Of a stretch of 64,000 nt of DNA, positions 45,613 through 53,640 are shown piece by piece. Origin of the DNA: Amycolatopsis oliviviridis (lineage in GTDB: Bacteria > Actinomycetota > Actinomycetes > Mycobacteriales > Pseudonocardiaceae); NCBI RefSeq assembly GCF_014654365.1, contig NZ_BNAY01000004.1, positions 186,001 through 250,000 of the forward strand, written 5' to 3'. The first letter of the stretch is position 1. Each line of letters starts with the position of its first letter. The notes below the pieces were generated by a model. That model did no database searches, was not told the origin of the DNA, and worked only from the letters and a program-made list of their open reading frames with translations. Made by a program: the position numbers and the translations under genes.

Positions 45613-45619
45613 TTCTGGC

Positions 45620-46231
45620 ATGTTTTCATACCCCATGGCTGAGGACGTGTTGCACGACCTCGGGGACAAGGTCGTCAGCGCTCTGGTCGACGCCACTAGC
45701 GCGACCAGAGCGGATCTCGCTGAATATCGCGACACCTTCCCAAACTGGGTCGCGGACAGTAGCGACCGTGGCCTCTCGAACTGGATCCACGATCGGCTTT
45801 GGGCGCACCTGCGTCGAGGGCTCACCGACATCGACTCGGTCGAGCTGGTGGACCAGGGCGTCACTCGTGAAGTCACGGTGGGTCTCCGGTACCGCGCTCG
45901 TGTGAAGCGGCACACGGTCCGAGATCGCATCAGGTCGTATGCCACGAAATCAGCACTGGCCTTCTGGGCGCAGTCCGAAGCTCTGGAAGGATTGGAGGAG
46001 GTTCGCCTGGGCTTCGGTTACCGCTGGGACCCCGAAGAGCGAGTGATCGGCAGCACCATCGTCTCTCTGCGCGACGGGTTGGACAAAGATGCGATCTGGG
46101 CTGTGGAGGTGGATGCTGAGGCATCCGGAGGCCTGGGTACGGAAATCACCTGGACTCCTGTCGATCCGTCGCTGCCCCAGATCGACCTGTACGAGGCCTT
46201 GGCCCGAGACGAGGAGGACGAAGCGACGTGA
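45620..46231 (+). CDS. Unknown protein coupled to XRE-ImmA/IrrE protease
   Basis: 203 residues, no signal or membrane segment. Helical N-terminal ~60 residues (DLGDKVVSALVDATSATRADLAEY) and a β-rich middle (SVELVDQGVTREVTVGLRYRARVKR, with VIGSTIVSLRDGL), acidic end. I recognise no family. The stop overlaps the start of the HTH-protease gene (GTGA), and the spacing to a TATATT suggests a leaderless mRNA. By analogy with other ImmA/IrrE-linked genes it may be a toxin, an effector or the protease substrate. Third positions are less GC-rich than in neighbouring core genes. Confidence 0.6.
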   Translation: MFSYPMAEDVLHDLGDKVVSALVDATSATRADLAEYRDTFPNWVADSSDRGLSNWIHDRLWAHLRRGLTDIDSVELVDQGVTREVTVGLRYRARVKRHTVRDRIRSYATKSALAFWAQSEALEGLEEVRLGFGYRWDPEERVIGSTIVSLRDGLDKDAIWAVEVDAEASGGLGTEITWTPVDPSLPQIDLYEALARDEEDEAT

Positions 46232-47271
46232 GTGGAATCGGCGATGTGCTGGAAACACTTCGCCGCGCCCGCGGCCTGACGCAGGCGGATTTGTGCGCCA
46301 AGGCCGAGATCACTCAGGCCGCGTTGTCCCGCTACGAGAACGATCAACGTATGCCTGACGACGACGTGGTCAACCGGCTCGCGGAGTCGTTGGGTGTATC
46401 GGCACGGTTTTTGGCTCGAGATCACGCTGTCCGGGGCGCGCTCGCCGTCGACGCGCACATGAGGCGCCAGCGAACGACCAAAGCTTCAGCGTGGCGGAAG
46501 CTGGAAGCGCGGTTGAACGCCTATCGGCTGCACGTTTCCGTGTTGTTCGAAGAGGTGTCGATGCGGGCCGAGCAGTCCGTCCCGACGTTCGACCCGATCG
46601 ATACGACCCCCGAGCAGGCGGCTCTGATGGTGCGCGCTCAATGGCGGCTGCCGGTCGGGCCGGTGCGGCATCTGGCCCGCTGGCTCGAAGCCGCTGGTTG
46701 CGTGATCCTGGAAGAGGACTTCGGCACATCCCGTATCGATGGGCTTTCCCAGTGGATCGGCGATCACCCGGTGCTGCTGATCAACGCGGCCGCCCCGGTC
46801 GATCGCAAACGGCTGACCCTGGCTCACGAACTCGGTCATCTCGTACTCCACAACGGGATCGCGACCGAGGATCCGGAGCGAGAAGCGAATGAGTTCGCCG
46901 CCGAGTTCTTGATGCCGTCACACGTGATCAAGCCGGACCTGCGTCCTGTGACCCTTGGTCATCTACGGGACATGAAGCGAGTTTGGGGAGTCTCGATGCA
47001 GGCACTGTTCGAGCGGGCCTACTCACTCGGACAGGTTTCGGCAGCTGACCGTACGAGCTTCTACAAGTCCATGAACGCTCGTGGCTGGAAGACGACCGAA
47101 CCGGACGGTGATCAGCTGGCTCCGGAGACTCCGCAGCTCGTCATGGCGATCGGGGACACGTTGCGAGCCAAAGGCCTCACGGACGAAGAGATCGCCGAGT
47201 TGGCGGGCTTCTCGGATGGCGCTGCGGACAACCCGTTCACTCGACCGATGCGGCGACTGCAGGCCGTGTAG
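46228..47271 (+). CDS. XRE-family regulator fused to ImmA/IrrE metallo-endopeptidase
   Basis: 347 residues. HTH_XRE 1-65 (LRRARGLTQADLCAKAEITQ, ALSRYENDQRMP). Zinc-peptidase domain with HELGH at 200-204 and the third-ligand helix EREANEFAAEFLMP. Long C-terminal part (about 250-347). Such HTH-M78 proteins cleave a repressor or antitoxin to switch on mobile elements, DNA-damage or defence genes. Translationally coupled to the unknown gene upstream. Convergent with the FKBP gene. Located next to tRNA-Leu, so possibly a remnant or a small mobile/defence unit. Confidence 0.88.
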   Translation: MSGIGDVLETLRRARGLTQADLCAKAEITQAALSRYENDQRMPDDDVVNRLAESLGVSARFLARDHAVRGALAVDAHMRRQRTTKASAWRKLEARLNAYRLHVSVLFEEVSMRAEQSVPTFDPIDTTPEQAALMVRAQWRLPVGPVRHLARWLEAAGCVILEEDFGTSRIDGLSQWIGDHPVLLINAAAPVDRKRLTLAHELGHLVLHNGIATEDPEREANEFAAEFLMPSHVIKPDLRPVTLGHLRDMKRVWGVSMQALFERAYSLGQVSAADRTSFYKSMNARGWKTTEPDGDQLAPETPQLVMAIGDTLRAKGLTDEEIAELAGFSDGAADNPFTRPMRRLQAV

Positions 47272-47289
47272 ATCTGAAAGGCGCAACGA

Positions 47290-47319
47290 GCCCCCGGGGA
47301 ATCGAGTCCTCCCGGGGGC
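47290..47319. terminator. GC hairpin between convergent genes
   Basis: GCCCCCGGG pairs with CCCGGGGGC (47290-47298 / 47311-47319) with inner partial pairing, between the XRE-protease and FKBP 3' ends. No T-tract. Confidence 0.55.
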
Positions 47320-47340
47320 CCATCGCGCGATCGAAGTGGG

Positions 47341-47715
47341 TCAGTTCACGCCGATCAGGTCGACCACGAAGATCAGGGTCTCGTTCGGCTTGATGACGCC
47401 GCCGGCGCCCCGTTCGCCGTAGGCCAGATGCGGCGGGATGACCAGCTGACGGCGGCCACCGACCTTCATCCCCGCGACGCCCTGGTCCCAGCCGGGGATG
47501 ACCTGACCGGCGCCGAGGCCGAACCGAAGCGGCTCACCGCGGTCCCACGACGCGTCGAACTGGTCACCGGTCGAGTGCGAGACACCGACGTAGTGCACCG
47601 AAACGGTGTCGCCGGCCTTCGCCTCCTGGCCGTCGCCGACCGAGATGTCGGTGGCCTTCAGTTCGGTGGGTGCGGGCCCCTCGGGGCGGTCGATCTGGGG
47701 CTTCTGCAAAGACAT
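47341..47715 (-). CDS. FKBP-type peptidyl-prolyl isomerase
   Basis: 124 residues from ATG 47715 (MSLQKPQIDRPEG); another ATG is two codons upstream. Single FKBP domain: VSVHYVGVSHSTGDQFDASWDRGEP, VIPGWDQGVAGMKVGGRRQL, PHLAYGERGAGG with the active-site Tyr, Asp, Phe, Trp set. Cytosolic by lack of signal. Folding helper; typical core actinomycete gene, so it is not obviously part of the accessory segment around it. Confidence 0.93.
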   Translation of the reverse strand: MSLQKPQIDRPEGPAPTELKATDISVGDGQEAKAGDTVSVHYVGVSHSTGDQFDASWDRGEPLRFGLGAGQVIPGWDQGVAGMKVGGRRQLVIPPHLAYGERGAGGVIKPNETLIFVVDLIGVN

Positions 47716-47857
47716 GGTCATAAAGCTACATCCGCTGGTCCTGGGTTCGCAGGGCGAGTGTTCCGCCGAACGGTGGCAAGAACGCGAATAGTCTTCACAA
47801 ATTTGGATACCCGTGGGTAGTGTGCGCCTCGTCACTCTCCGACGACGGAGGTCTTTC

Positions 47858-50800
47858 ATGCGACGAGGCATACGGGTCTTGACGACGCTGGCGGGGTTGA
47901 CGCTGGTGGCGGGAACCGTTCCGGCACTCCAGGCGAACGCGGCCGAAGCCCCACGGAACTCCGTGGTGGCCGCCGCGCTCGACGACTACTGCGGCGGCCA
48001 GTGCGGCGACATCCTGCCGCCCGGGTCCAAGGGGAACGCCACCCTCGCCGAGATCCTGGCGCACAAGGCGTTCGGCACCCGTCCCGCGCATTCCGCCGAT
48101 CAGCTCGGCAAGTACGCCTCCCTCGCCGACGGCTACAAGACGCTGACCACGGACAAGATCAACCAGTTCTTCAACGACGCCTCGTACGGGGTCCAGTCCG
48201 GTCAGGTCGAGAGCACGATCAACCCGCGCTCGGACGTGACGATCACCCGCGACAAGGCGACCGGAGTTCCCCGGATCGTCGGCACGACGCGGCCGGGCAC
48301 GATGTTCGGCGCCGGGTACGCCGCTGGGCAGGACCGGCTGTGGCTGATGGACATCATGCGCCGCGTCGGCCGCGGCCAGCTGACCTCGTACGCCGGGGGC
48401 GCGCAGGGCAACCGCGAACTCGAGCAGAGCTTCTTCGCCTCGGCGCCCTACACCGAGCAGGAACTCCAGAAGCAGATCGACAACGCCGCGGCGAGCGGTC
48501 CGCGCGGCGCGCAGGGCAAGGCCGACGCCGAGGCCTACGTCCAGGGCGTCAACAAGTACATCTCCGATTCCCACAGCGGCCGCTACTTCCCGGGCGAGTA
48601 CGTCCTCACCGGGCACGTCGACGCGATCACGAACGCCGGGACGATCGAGCCCTTCAAACTGACCGACCTCGTCGTCCTCGCCGCCGTCGTCGGCGCGCAA
48701 TTCGGCGCCGGCGGTGGCGGTGAGGTGCAGAACGCCATCGCGAAGATGGCGATGCAGGAGAAGTACGGACTCGAACAGGGCGACAAGGTCTGGAAGAGCC
48801 TCCGGTCCGAGGACGACCCCGAGACCGTCAAGACCCTCCACAGTGGACAGAACTTCGACTACGGCAAGGCGCCGGCGAATCCGCAGGGCGCCGCGATGCC
48901 GGACAAGGGTTCGGTCACCGGGCAGCAACTGGTCTTCGATCCGACCGGTTCCGCCGGGACGGCGACGCCCGCCAAGGTGGACGTTCCCGCACCCGAGGAC
49001 CAGAAGGCCGTCCGCGGCATCTTCGACGACGGCGTCCTGCCCGGGAACATGCTGTCGGAGAAGCACGGCATGTCCAACGCGCTGGTCGTCTCCGGCGCCA
49101 AGACCGCGAGCGGTCACCCGGTCGCCGTCTTCGGGCCGCAGGCCGGCTACTTCGCGCCGCAATTGCTGATGCTGCAGGAACTCCAGGGCCCGGGCATCAG
49201 CGCTCGCGGCGCCTCCTTCGCGGGCATCAGCATGTACGTGCTGCTCGGCCGCGGCAAGGACTACTCGTGGAGCGCGACTTCGGCGTCGCAGGACATCACC
49301 GACACCTACGCCGTCGAACTGTGCGAGCAGAACGGTTCCGCGCCGACGAAGGACTCCGGCTTCTACCGGTTCCGCGGCCAGTGCCTGCCGTTCGACATCG
49401 TCGAGCGCAAGAACGCCTGGAAGCCCACCATCGCCGACGGGACGGCCGAAGGGTCGTACACGCTGCGCAGCTTCCGCACCAAGTACGGGCCGGTGACGAG
49501 CCGCGCGCTGGTCGGCGGCAAACCGGTCGCGTACACCTCGCTGCGGTCGACCTTCCAGCACGAGATCGACACGATCATCGGCTTCCAGAAGTTCAACGAC
49601 CCGGACGCGATCAAGTCCGCGAAGGACTTCCAGGCCGCGGCGGCCGACGTCAACCAGACCTACAACTGGTTCTACGCCGACTCCCGCGACATCGCGTACT
49701 TCAACTCCGGCTCGAACCCGGTCCGCAACCCGAACGTCGACCCGGCGATGCCGGTGAAGGCCGACGCGGGATTCGATTGGCAGGGCTGGAATCCCGACGG
49801 AAACCTCGCGAACTACACGCCGTCTTCGCAGCATCCGCAGTCGATCAACCAGGACTACTACATCAGCTGGAACAACGCGCAGAGCAACGGCTACGCGGCC
49901 AGCGGCGCGGACAAGAGTTCCGTGCACCGCGGCGATCTGATCGACGCGCGGGTCAAGAAGATGGTCTCCAGCGGCACCAAGGTGACGCGGGTGAACCTCA
50001 CGCAGGCCATGGAGGAGGCGGCGCTGGCCGACCTCCGCGCCGAGAAGGTGCTGCCGGAACTGCTCAAGGTGCTCGACAAGGCACCGGTGACCGGCCCGGC
50101 CGCGGACGCGGTGACGAAGCTGAAGACGTGGCTGGCCGCGGGCGCCCTGCGTGCGCAGACCTCGCCGGGCAGCAAGGCCTACGCGAACGCCGACGCGATC
50201 CGCATCATGGACGCCTGGTGGCCGCTGCTGGTCAACGCGCAGTTCAAACCCGGCATGGGTGACGCCGCCTACGCCGCCATGGTGGGTGTGCTGAAGATCA
50301 ACGAGTCGCCGTCCGGCTGGCAGAACGAGGTCCCCGGCAAGCACGTCGGCCAGCCGCACGCGGGTTCGTCGTACCAGGCGGGCTGGTGGGGCTACGTGCA
50401 CAAGGACATCCGGTCGGTCCTCGGGCAGAACGTCGCCGGTCCGCTGCCCGTGAAGTACTGCGGTGGCGGCGACGTCAACGCCTGCCGTCAGGTGCTGCTC
50501 GACTCCCTGACGCAGGCGGCCGCGCAGCCCGCCAACACCGTGTACCCCGGTGACGGCGACTGCGGCGCGGGCGACCAGTGGTGCGCCGACACGATCATCC
50601 ACCGCGCGCTCGGCGGGATCACGCAGGACAAGATGAGCACCCAGAACCGGCCGACCTTCCAGCAGGTCGTGGAGTTCCCGGCGAAGCGCGGCGACAACAT
50701 CGCCAACCTCGCCACCGGCCGGTCGGTCAGCGCGAGCAGCCACGAGACCGGCTGGTACAACTCGCCGCCGTCCCACGCGATCGACGTCAACCTGTCGACG

Positions 50801-51094
50801 CGCTGGGCGAGCGACTGGAGCGACAACCAGTCGATCACCGTCGATCTCGGTTCGGTGCAGCGCGTTTCCAGGGTCGTGCTGCACTGGGAATCCGCGTACG
50901 GGAAGGCGTACAAGGTGCAGGTCTCGTCCGACGGGACGAACTGGCGCGACGCGGCGTCCATTGTGGATGGAGACGGTGGGCAGGACAACGTCGCCTTCGA
51001 GGCGACCGATGACCGTTATGTCCGGATGGCCGGTGTCCAGCGAGGGACGAAGTACGGCTACTCCCTCTACGAATTCGAGGTGTACGCCCACTAG
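47858..51094 (+). CDS. Secreted penicillin acylase family protein with C-terminal discoidin domain
   Basis: 1078 residues from ATG 47858 (GGAGG 5-9 nt upstream); a longer frame of 15 codons is less likely. Signal peptide to about residue 30. Ntn-hydrolase precursor: α-chain, spacer, then the β-chain nucleophile Ser406 in GMSNALVVSG, where autocleavage is expected. Last ~130 residues (NLATGRSVSASS, STRWASDWSDNQ, VDLGSVQRVSRVVLHWES) are an F5/8 type C carbohydrate-binding domain. Extracellular amide hydrolase, perhaps for acylated metabolites, antibiotics or quorum signals. High GC third positions indicate a resident gene. Confidence 0.9.
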   Translation: MRRGIRVLTTLAGLTLVAGTVPALQANAAEAPRNSVVAAALDDYCGGQCGDILPPGSKGNATLAEILAHKAFGTRPAHSADQLGKYASLADGYKTLTTDKINQFFNDASYGVQSGQVESTINPRSDVTITRDKATGVPRIVGTTRPGTMFGAGYAAGQDRLWLMDIMRRVGRGQLTSYAGGAQGNRELEQSFFASAPYTEQELQKQIDNAAASGPRGAQGKADAEAYVQGVNKYISDSHSGRYFPGEYVLTGHVDAITNAGTIEPFKLTDLVVLAAVVGAQFGAGGGGEVQNAIAKMAMQEKYGLEQGDKVWKSLRSEDDPETVKTLHSGQNFDYGKAPANPQGAAMPDKGSVTGQQLVFDPTGSAGTATPAKVDVPAPEDQKAVRGIFDDGVLPGNMLSEKHGMSNALVVSGAKTASGHPVAVFGPQAGYFAPQLLMLQELQGPGISARGASFAGISMYVLLGRGKDYSWSATSASQDITDTYAVELCEQNGSAPTKDSGFYRFRGQCLPFDIVERKNAWKPTIADGTAEGSYTLRSFRTKYGPVTSRALVGGKPVAYTSLRSTFQHEIDTIIGFQKFNDPDAIKSAKDFQAAAADVNQTYNWFYADSRDIAYFNSGSNPVRNPNVDPAMPVKADAGFDWQGWNPDGNLANYTPSSQHPQSINQDYYISWNNAQSNGYAASGADKSSVHRGDLIDARVKKMVSSGTKVTRVNLTQAMEEAALADLRAEKVLPELLKVLDKAPVTGPAADAVTKLKTWLAAGALRAQTSPGSKAYANADAIRIMDAWWPLLVNAQFKPGMGDAAYAAMVGVLKINESPSGWQNEVPGKHVGQPHAGSSYQAGWWGYVHKDIRSVLGQNVAGPLPVKYCGGGDVNACRQVLLDSLTQAAAQPANTVYPGDGDCGAGDQWCADTIIHRALGGITQDKMSTQNRPTFQQVVEFPAKRGDNIANLATGRSVSASSHETGWYNSPPSHAIDVNLSTRWASDWSDNQSITVDLGSVQRVSRVVLHWESAYGKAYKVQVSSDGTNWRDAASIVDGDGGQDNVAFEATDDRYVRMAGVQRGTKYGYSLYEFEVYAH

Positions 51095-51108
51095 CTTCGC
51101 GATGCGTG

Positions 51109-51146
51109 ACGGGTCCCTTCCTCGGGCGCGAGGAAGGGACCCGTTT
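51109..51146. terminator. Strong hairpin between convergent genes
   Basis: Perfect 16-bp stem (ACGGGTCCCTTCCTCG / CGAGGAAGGGACCCGT, 51109-51124 and 51129-51144) with a GGCG loop, then TTTC. Lies after the acylase and before the HTH-like gene end. Confidence 0.85.
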
Positions 51147-51158
51147 CGTGTGGACGGT

Positions 51159-52160
51159 CTACCGCGGTGGAGTGGATACAGACTCGACCTTGGATATTTC
51201 GTAGATGTAGGTCGCGTGGGCCGTCGGACTGCGCTCGGATGCGAGAAGAATCATCTCGATCTCGGGTGGGAAAGAACCCGGATCGGCCTGCTCGATCTCT
51301 TGCAAGGTGCTTGGTGGTACTCGAACTGTGTCACCCGTACTTGCGACCGCACACCCCGGAAGCAGCACATCAAGGCGTTGAAGGAGTCGAGGTTCGATCA
51401 GAAGAACGCCGATCGCCCTGTCACGAGCATGCTTTCGCAGGCTAAGCAGTCGTTGCAGCAGTTCAAGCAGTTCGCGACGAGACGAGCCGACATGATCTGA
51501 CATGAACACGACAGTGAGGTCGATCTCCGGTTGTGACTCGTAGTGCAGTCCTCGCCCGGTGCTGGTTACCGACGCTAGTCCAGTGTGAAGACCGGCGTCG
51601 GCCAATGCCTTCGCGGTCACGTGCGTAGCGACTTCATCGTTCGCCAGGTGCAAGGCAGTTGTCTTCGAAGTGGTGGTCAACCAATCGGACAGATGCTCTG
51701 CCGCGAGATTCCAGGATGGCTCGCCGCCTGGACGAAACGCAGGTGTGAAAACAGGAAGCCCTTTGCCCGGTCTCCAGGTGCCGAGCCAGCCACGATGTTC
51801 CGAGGGAAGCAGGGAGATCAGATCGTCGGTGTCGAGGTGAGGCAAAGGCGGCACATCGAACGCCAAGGCCAAAGCCAGCAGCATCGGTAGCCCGATGGCG
51901 CGTCGGCCAGTCCAGACATCTGCCACGGTCCGGTCGTCCGGCTCTCGGCCGAGCTGTCGCGCGACGTCGGCTGCGGAGAAGTCCTTGCCATGGAGCTGTC
52001 GGACCCTGGCGATCAACGATTGCTGGGCAAACGCAGCGGCGACCTCGGCCGGGTTCTGCTGGTCGTCGACCAACCAGGTGGGTGTGCCCGTGAAGGATTC
52101 GTCCGAGGTGAATCGCGTAGGTGGCCCACTTCCGGGCGGCCGACCTCGACGAGAAGACAT
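51159..52160 (-). CDS. HTH-type putative regulator of the DprA-PRTase module
   Basis: 333 residues from ATG 52160 with GGAGG 6 nt upstream. Residues about 35-105 look like an XRE-type helix-turn-helix (SAADVARQLGREPDDRTVADV, then WTGRRAIGLPMLLALALAFDV). The remaining ~200 residues are an α/β domain I do not recognise (HLANDEVATHVTAKALADAG, IDLTVVFMSDHVGSSRREL, LLIEPRLLQRL), possibly a ligand-sensing domain. Divergent from a 118-residue gene across an AT-rich promoter. Third codon positions are less GC-rich than in the core genes, suggesting transfer. Confidence 0.6.
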   Translation of the reverse strand: MSSRRGRPPGSGPPTRFTSDESFTGTPTWLVDDQQNPAEVAAAFAQQSLIARVRQLHGKDFSAADVARQLGREPDDRTVADVWTGRRAIGLPMLLALALAFDVPPLPHLDTDDLISLLPSEHRGWLGTWRPGKGLPVFTPAFRPGGEPSWNLAAEHLSDWLTTTSKTTALHLANDEVATHVTAKALADAGLHTGLASVTSTGRGLHYESQPEIDLTVVFMSDHVGSSRRELLELLQRLLSLRKHARDRAIGVLLIEPRLLQRLDVLLPGCAVASTGDTVRVPPSTLQEIEQADPGSFPPEIEMILLASERSPTAHATYIYEISKVESVSTPPR

Positions 52161-52184
52161 GGCCGCCTCCGGCGAGCCGTAGGT

Positions 52185-52262
52185 GTATTAAAATACGAAC
52201 AAGTGTAGTTTCATATTCGGTGTCGAACCAAGATCCATTTCGGTGATGGCAAAGGAGTGAGC
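52185..52262. promoter_or_regulatory. AT-rich divergent promoter with inverted repeat
   Basis: GTATT-AA-AATAC (52185-52196) forms a 5-2-5 inverted repeat followed by CGAACA, in an unusually AT-rich stretch between two divergent starts (52160 and 52263). On the minus strand it reads TGTTCG followed by TATTTTAATAC, and TGTTCG is also seen at 53577. A plausible operator for the HTH protein. Confidence 0.5.
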
Positions 52263-52613
52263 ATGGATGTGCGGGAGCTATCGGCGCAGCTCACCCCTGC
52301 AGACCGCCTTCCCGGCGTTGCTCTGCTGGTCGCCCGCGACGTGGTTGAGTACGCCGTCGCAGACGGTGTACTGATCGAGTCTGCTGCCGAAGACCTGCGT
52401 CGAGCAGTCGACCATTTGGCGCTGGTGTCGGTAGGAGGGGCGATTCTGCAGAGCCACCCCGCTCTGCTAGGTGAGCTGCTCGACATCGCTCAGACGAGGT
52501 CTCTGCCTCCAAAGGCGGATATGTCCCGCATTCGAGATGTGCTTCGGCAGCTGGTCAAAGCCGTACCCGCTGAAGGCTCGGTGCCGGTTTCAGCGGGCTA
52601 CGCCGGCTTCTGA
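52263..52613 (+). CDS. Small unknown protein in DprA-PRTase module
   Basis: ATG 52263, with AAAGGAG five nt upstream; a GTG two codons earlier overlaps that site. About 116 residues, all-helical by pattern (VALLVARDVVEYAVADGVL, AAEDLRRAVDHLALVSVG, RIRDVLRQLVKAV), no signal, no Cys. I recognise no family. It is convergent with the phosphoribosyltransferase gene, only 9 nt away, and divergent from the HTH gene, which likely controls it. Confidence 0.55.
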   Translation: MDVRELSAQLTPADRLPGVALLVARDVVEYAVADGVLIESAAEDLRRAVDHLALVSVGGAILQSHPALLGELLDIAQTRSLPPKADMSRIRDVLRQLVKAVPAEGSVPVSAGYAGF

Positions 52614-52622
52614 ACCTCAAGC

Positions 52623-53441
52623 TCAGAGGCTGAGGGTTCTTGCGGCGACCAAGCCGAGCACGGTCGTGGCGCCGGCGCGTCGTGCTGCGGCTGCGAGCCC
52701 CCTCAAGGTGCTGCCAGTGTGGAACACATCGTCGACGAGCAGAACGCATCGCCCGGTCAGGTCGCTTGAAACCGTGTACTCGTCCAGTAGGCCCGCGAGC
52801 TCGGCGGACGTCATGTCTTTCGCGGATTTCCGCCACTCCCGGCTGCTGAGAACCTGCTCCTGGGGAAGCTCGCACTCGTGAGCGATCGTATGACCGATCC
52901 GGACGCTGGCAGACACCGTGGCTCGTGTGTGCCCCGGAGCGGCGATGATCAAGCTTGTGGTTTGAAACCAATCATGACTCTTCACTACGTCTGCCATGCA
53001 AGACGAGAGGCGCTTGCCTGCTTCCCTGACCTCGCTGATCTTTCGCTGTCGGTTTTCATACTTGACCATGCGGATCAGCTTCGCGGTGTCGGTGTATTGC
53101 AAACCTGTCGACGGAGGAGGGGCGGGTCGGTTGTAGAAGTCCAGGGCGATGGCTCCGTCGAGCTCATTCGGTACCCGGAGTACCAAGACCTTTTGCAGCA
53201 ACTTTGCGAGAGGTGCAACATCGGCTTCCTCTGGAACGAAGAGTCGATGTGTCCATCTAGGTCTGTGCTGAGAGTAGATCTGGACCATGTAGGCACTGGG
53301 GAACGCGGACAGGATGTGCTTCGCGATCTCTGCGGATCCCCGGAGTAGCAAGAGCCTCTGCTGCCCCACGTGTTCCCAGGACCAGTCTTCGAGGCGATCG
53401 CCTCGTGAGTTCGGCCGAAACAGGCCTAAAGGCGGGGACAA
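52623..53441 (-). CDS. ComF-like phosphoribosyltransferase
   Basis: 272 residues if the TTG at 53441 is used; the start is uncertain (no good ribosome site; GTG codon 25 is an alternative), and the first form contains a rare TTA codon at position 5. PRPP-binding loop VLLVDDVFHTGSTL at about 233-246 is intact, with AAPGHTRATVSAS and a hydrophobic N-terminal α/β region. Unlike ComF it lacks the N-terminal Cys zinc ribbon. Divergent from the DprA-like gene, the pairing seen for ComF and DprA competence proteins but here outside that locus. Could modify a nucleotide or base in signalling, or act in DNA processing. Confidence 0.75.
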   Translation of the reverse strand: MSPPLGLFRPNSRGDRLEDWSWEHVGQQRLLLLRGSAEIAKHILSAFPSAYMVQIYSQHRPRWTHRLFVPEEADVAPLAKLLQKVLVLRVPNELDGAIALDFYNRPAPPPSTGLQYTDTAKLIRMVKYENRQRKISEVREAGKRLSSCMADVVKSHDWFQTTSLIIAAPGHTRATVSASVRIGHTIAHECELPQEQVLSSREWRKSAKDMTSAELAGLLDEYTVSSDLTGRCVLLVDDVFHTGSTLRGLAAAARRAGATTVLGLVAARTLSL

Positions 53442-53567
53442 GAGATGATGCCCTTTCAGGAGGGGCTACCCAGTGTCCACGTCCTTTCGCTCTCAGTGTG
53501 TGAACGTGTCCGGCGTGTCGCATGGCGTGCCCTGTCGTCTTGACAGTCGCCCCGCCACTTGAAATGC

Positions 53568-53591
53568 TCGAACTGATGTTCGATATGTATC
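53568..53591. promoter_or_regulatory. Palindromic operator candidate before dprA-like gene
   Basis: TCGAAC-TGAT-GTTCGA (53568-53583) is a perfect 6-4-6 palindrome; its right half continues as TGTTCGATATGTATC. The 195-nt divergent gap 53442-53636 must hold both promoters. Confidence 0.5.
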
Positions 53592-53601
53592 TGATGGTGA
53601 G

Positions 53602-53640
53602 ATGTCGGAGACGCCTAGCACGAAGCAGAGAACACCATGA
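53602..53640 (+). CDS. Possible 12-codon leader peptide (MSETPSTKQRTP)
   Basis: ATG preceded directly by GGTGAG; 12 codons, then TGA at 53638-53640 overlapping the dprA-like ATG (ATGA). The overlap suggests translational coupling, because the dprA-like ATG itself has only a weak ribosome site. Could also be chance. Confidence 0.3.
   Translation: MSETPSTKQRTP

Noticed and set aside
47795-51091. 1098-codon open frame on the minus strand opposite the penicillin acylase gene
   Set aside because: Antisense to a gene with signal peptide, Ntn nucleophile and discoidin domain; composition is the Val/Arg/Asp-rich type typical of reverse-frame artefacts in GC-rich DNA.
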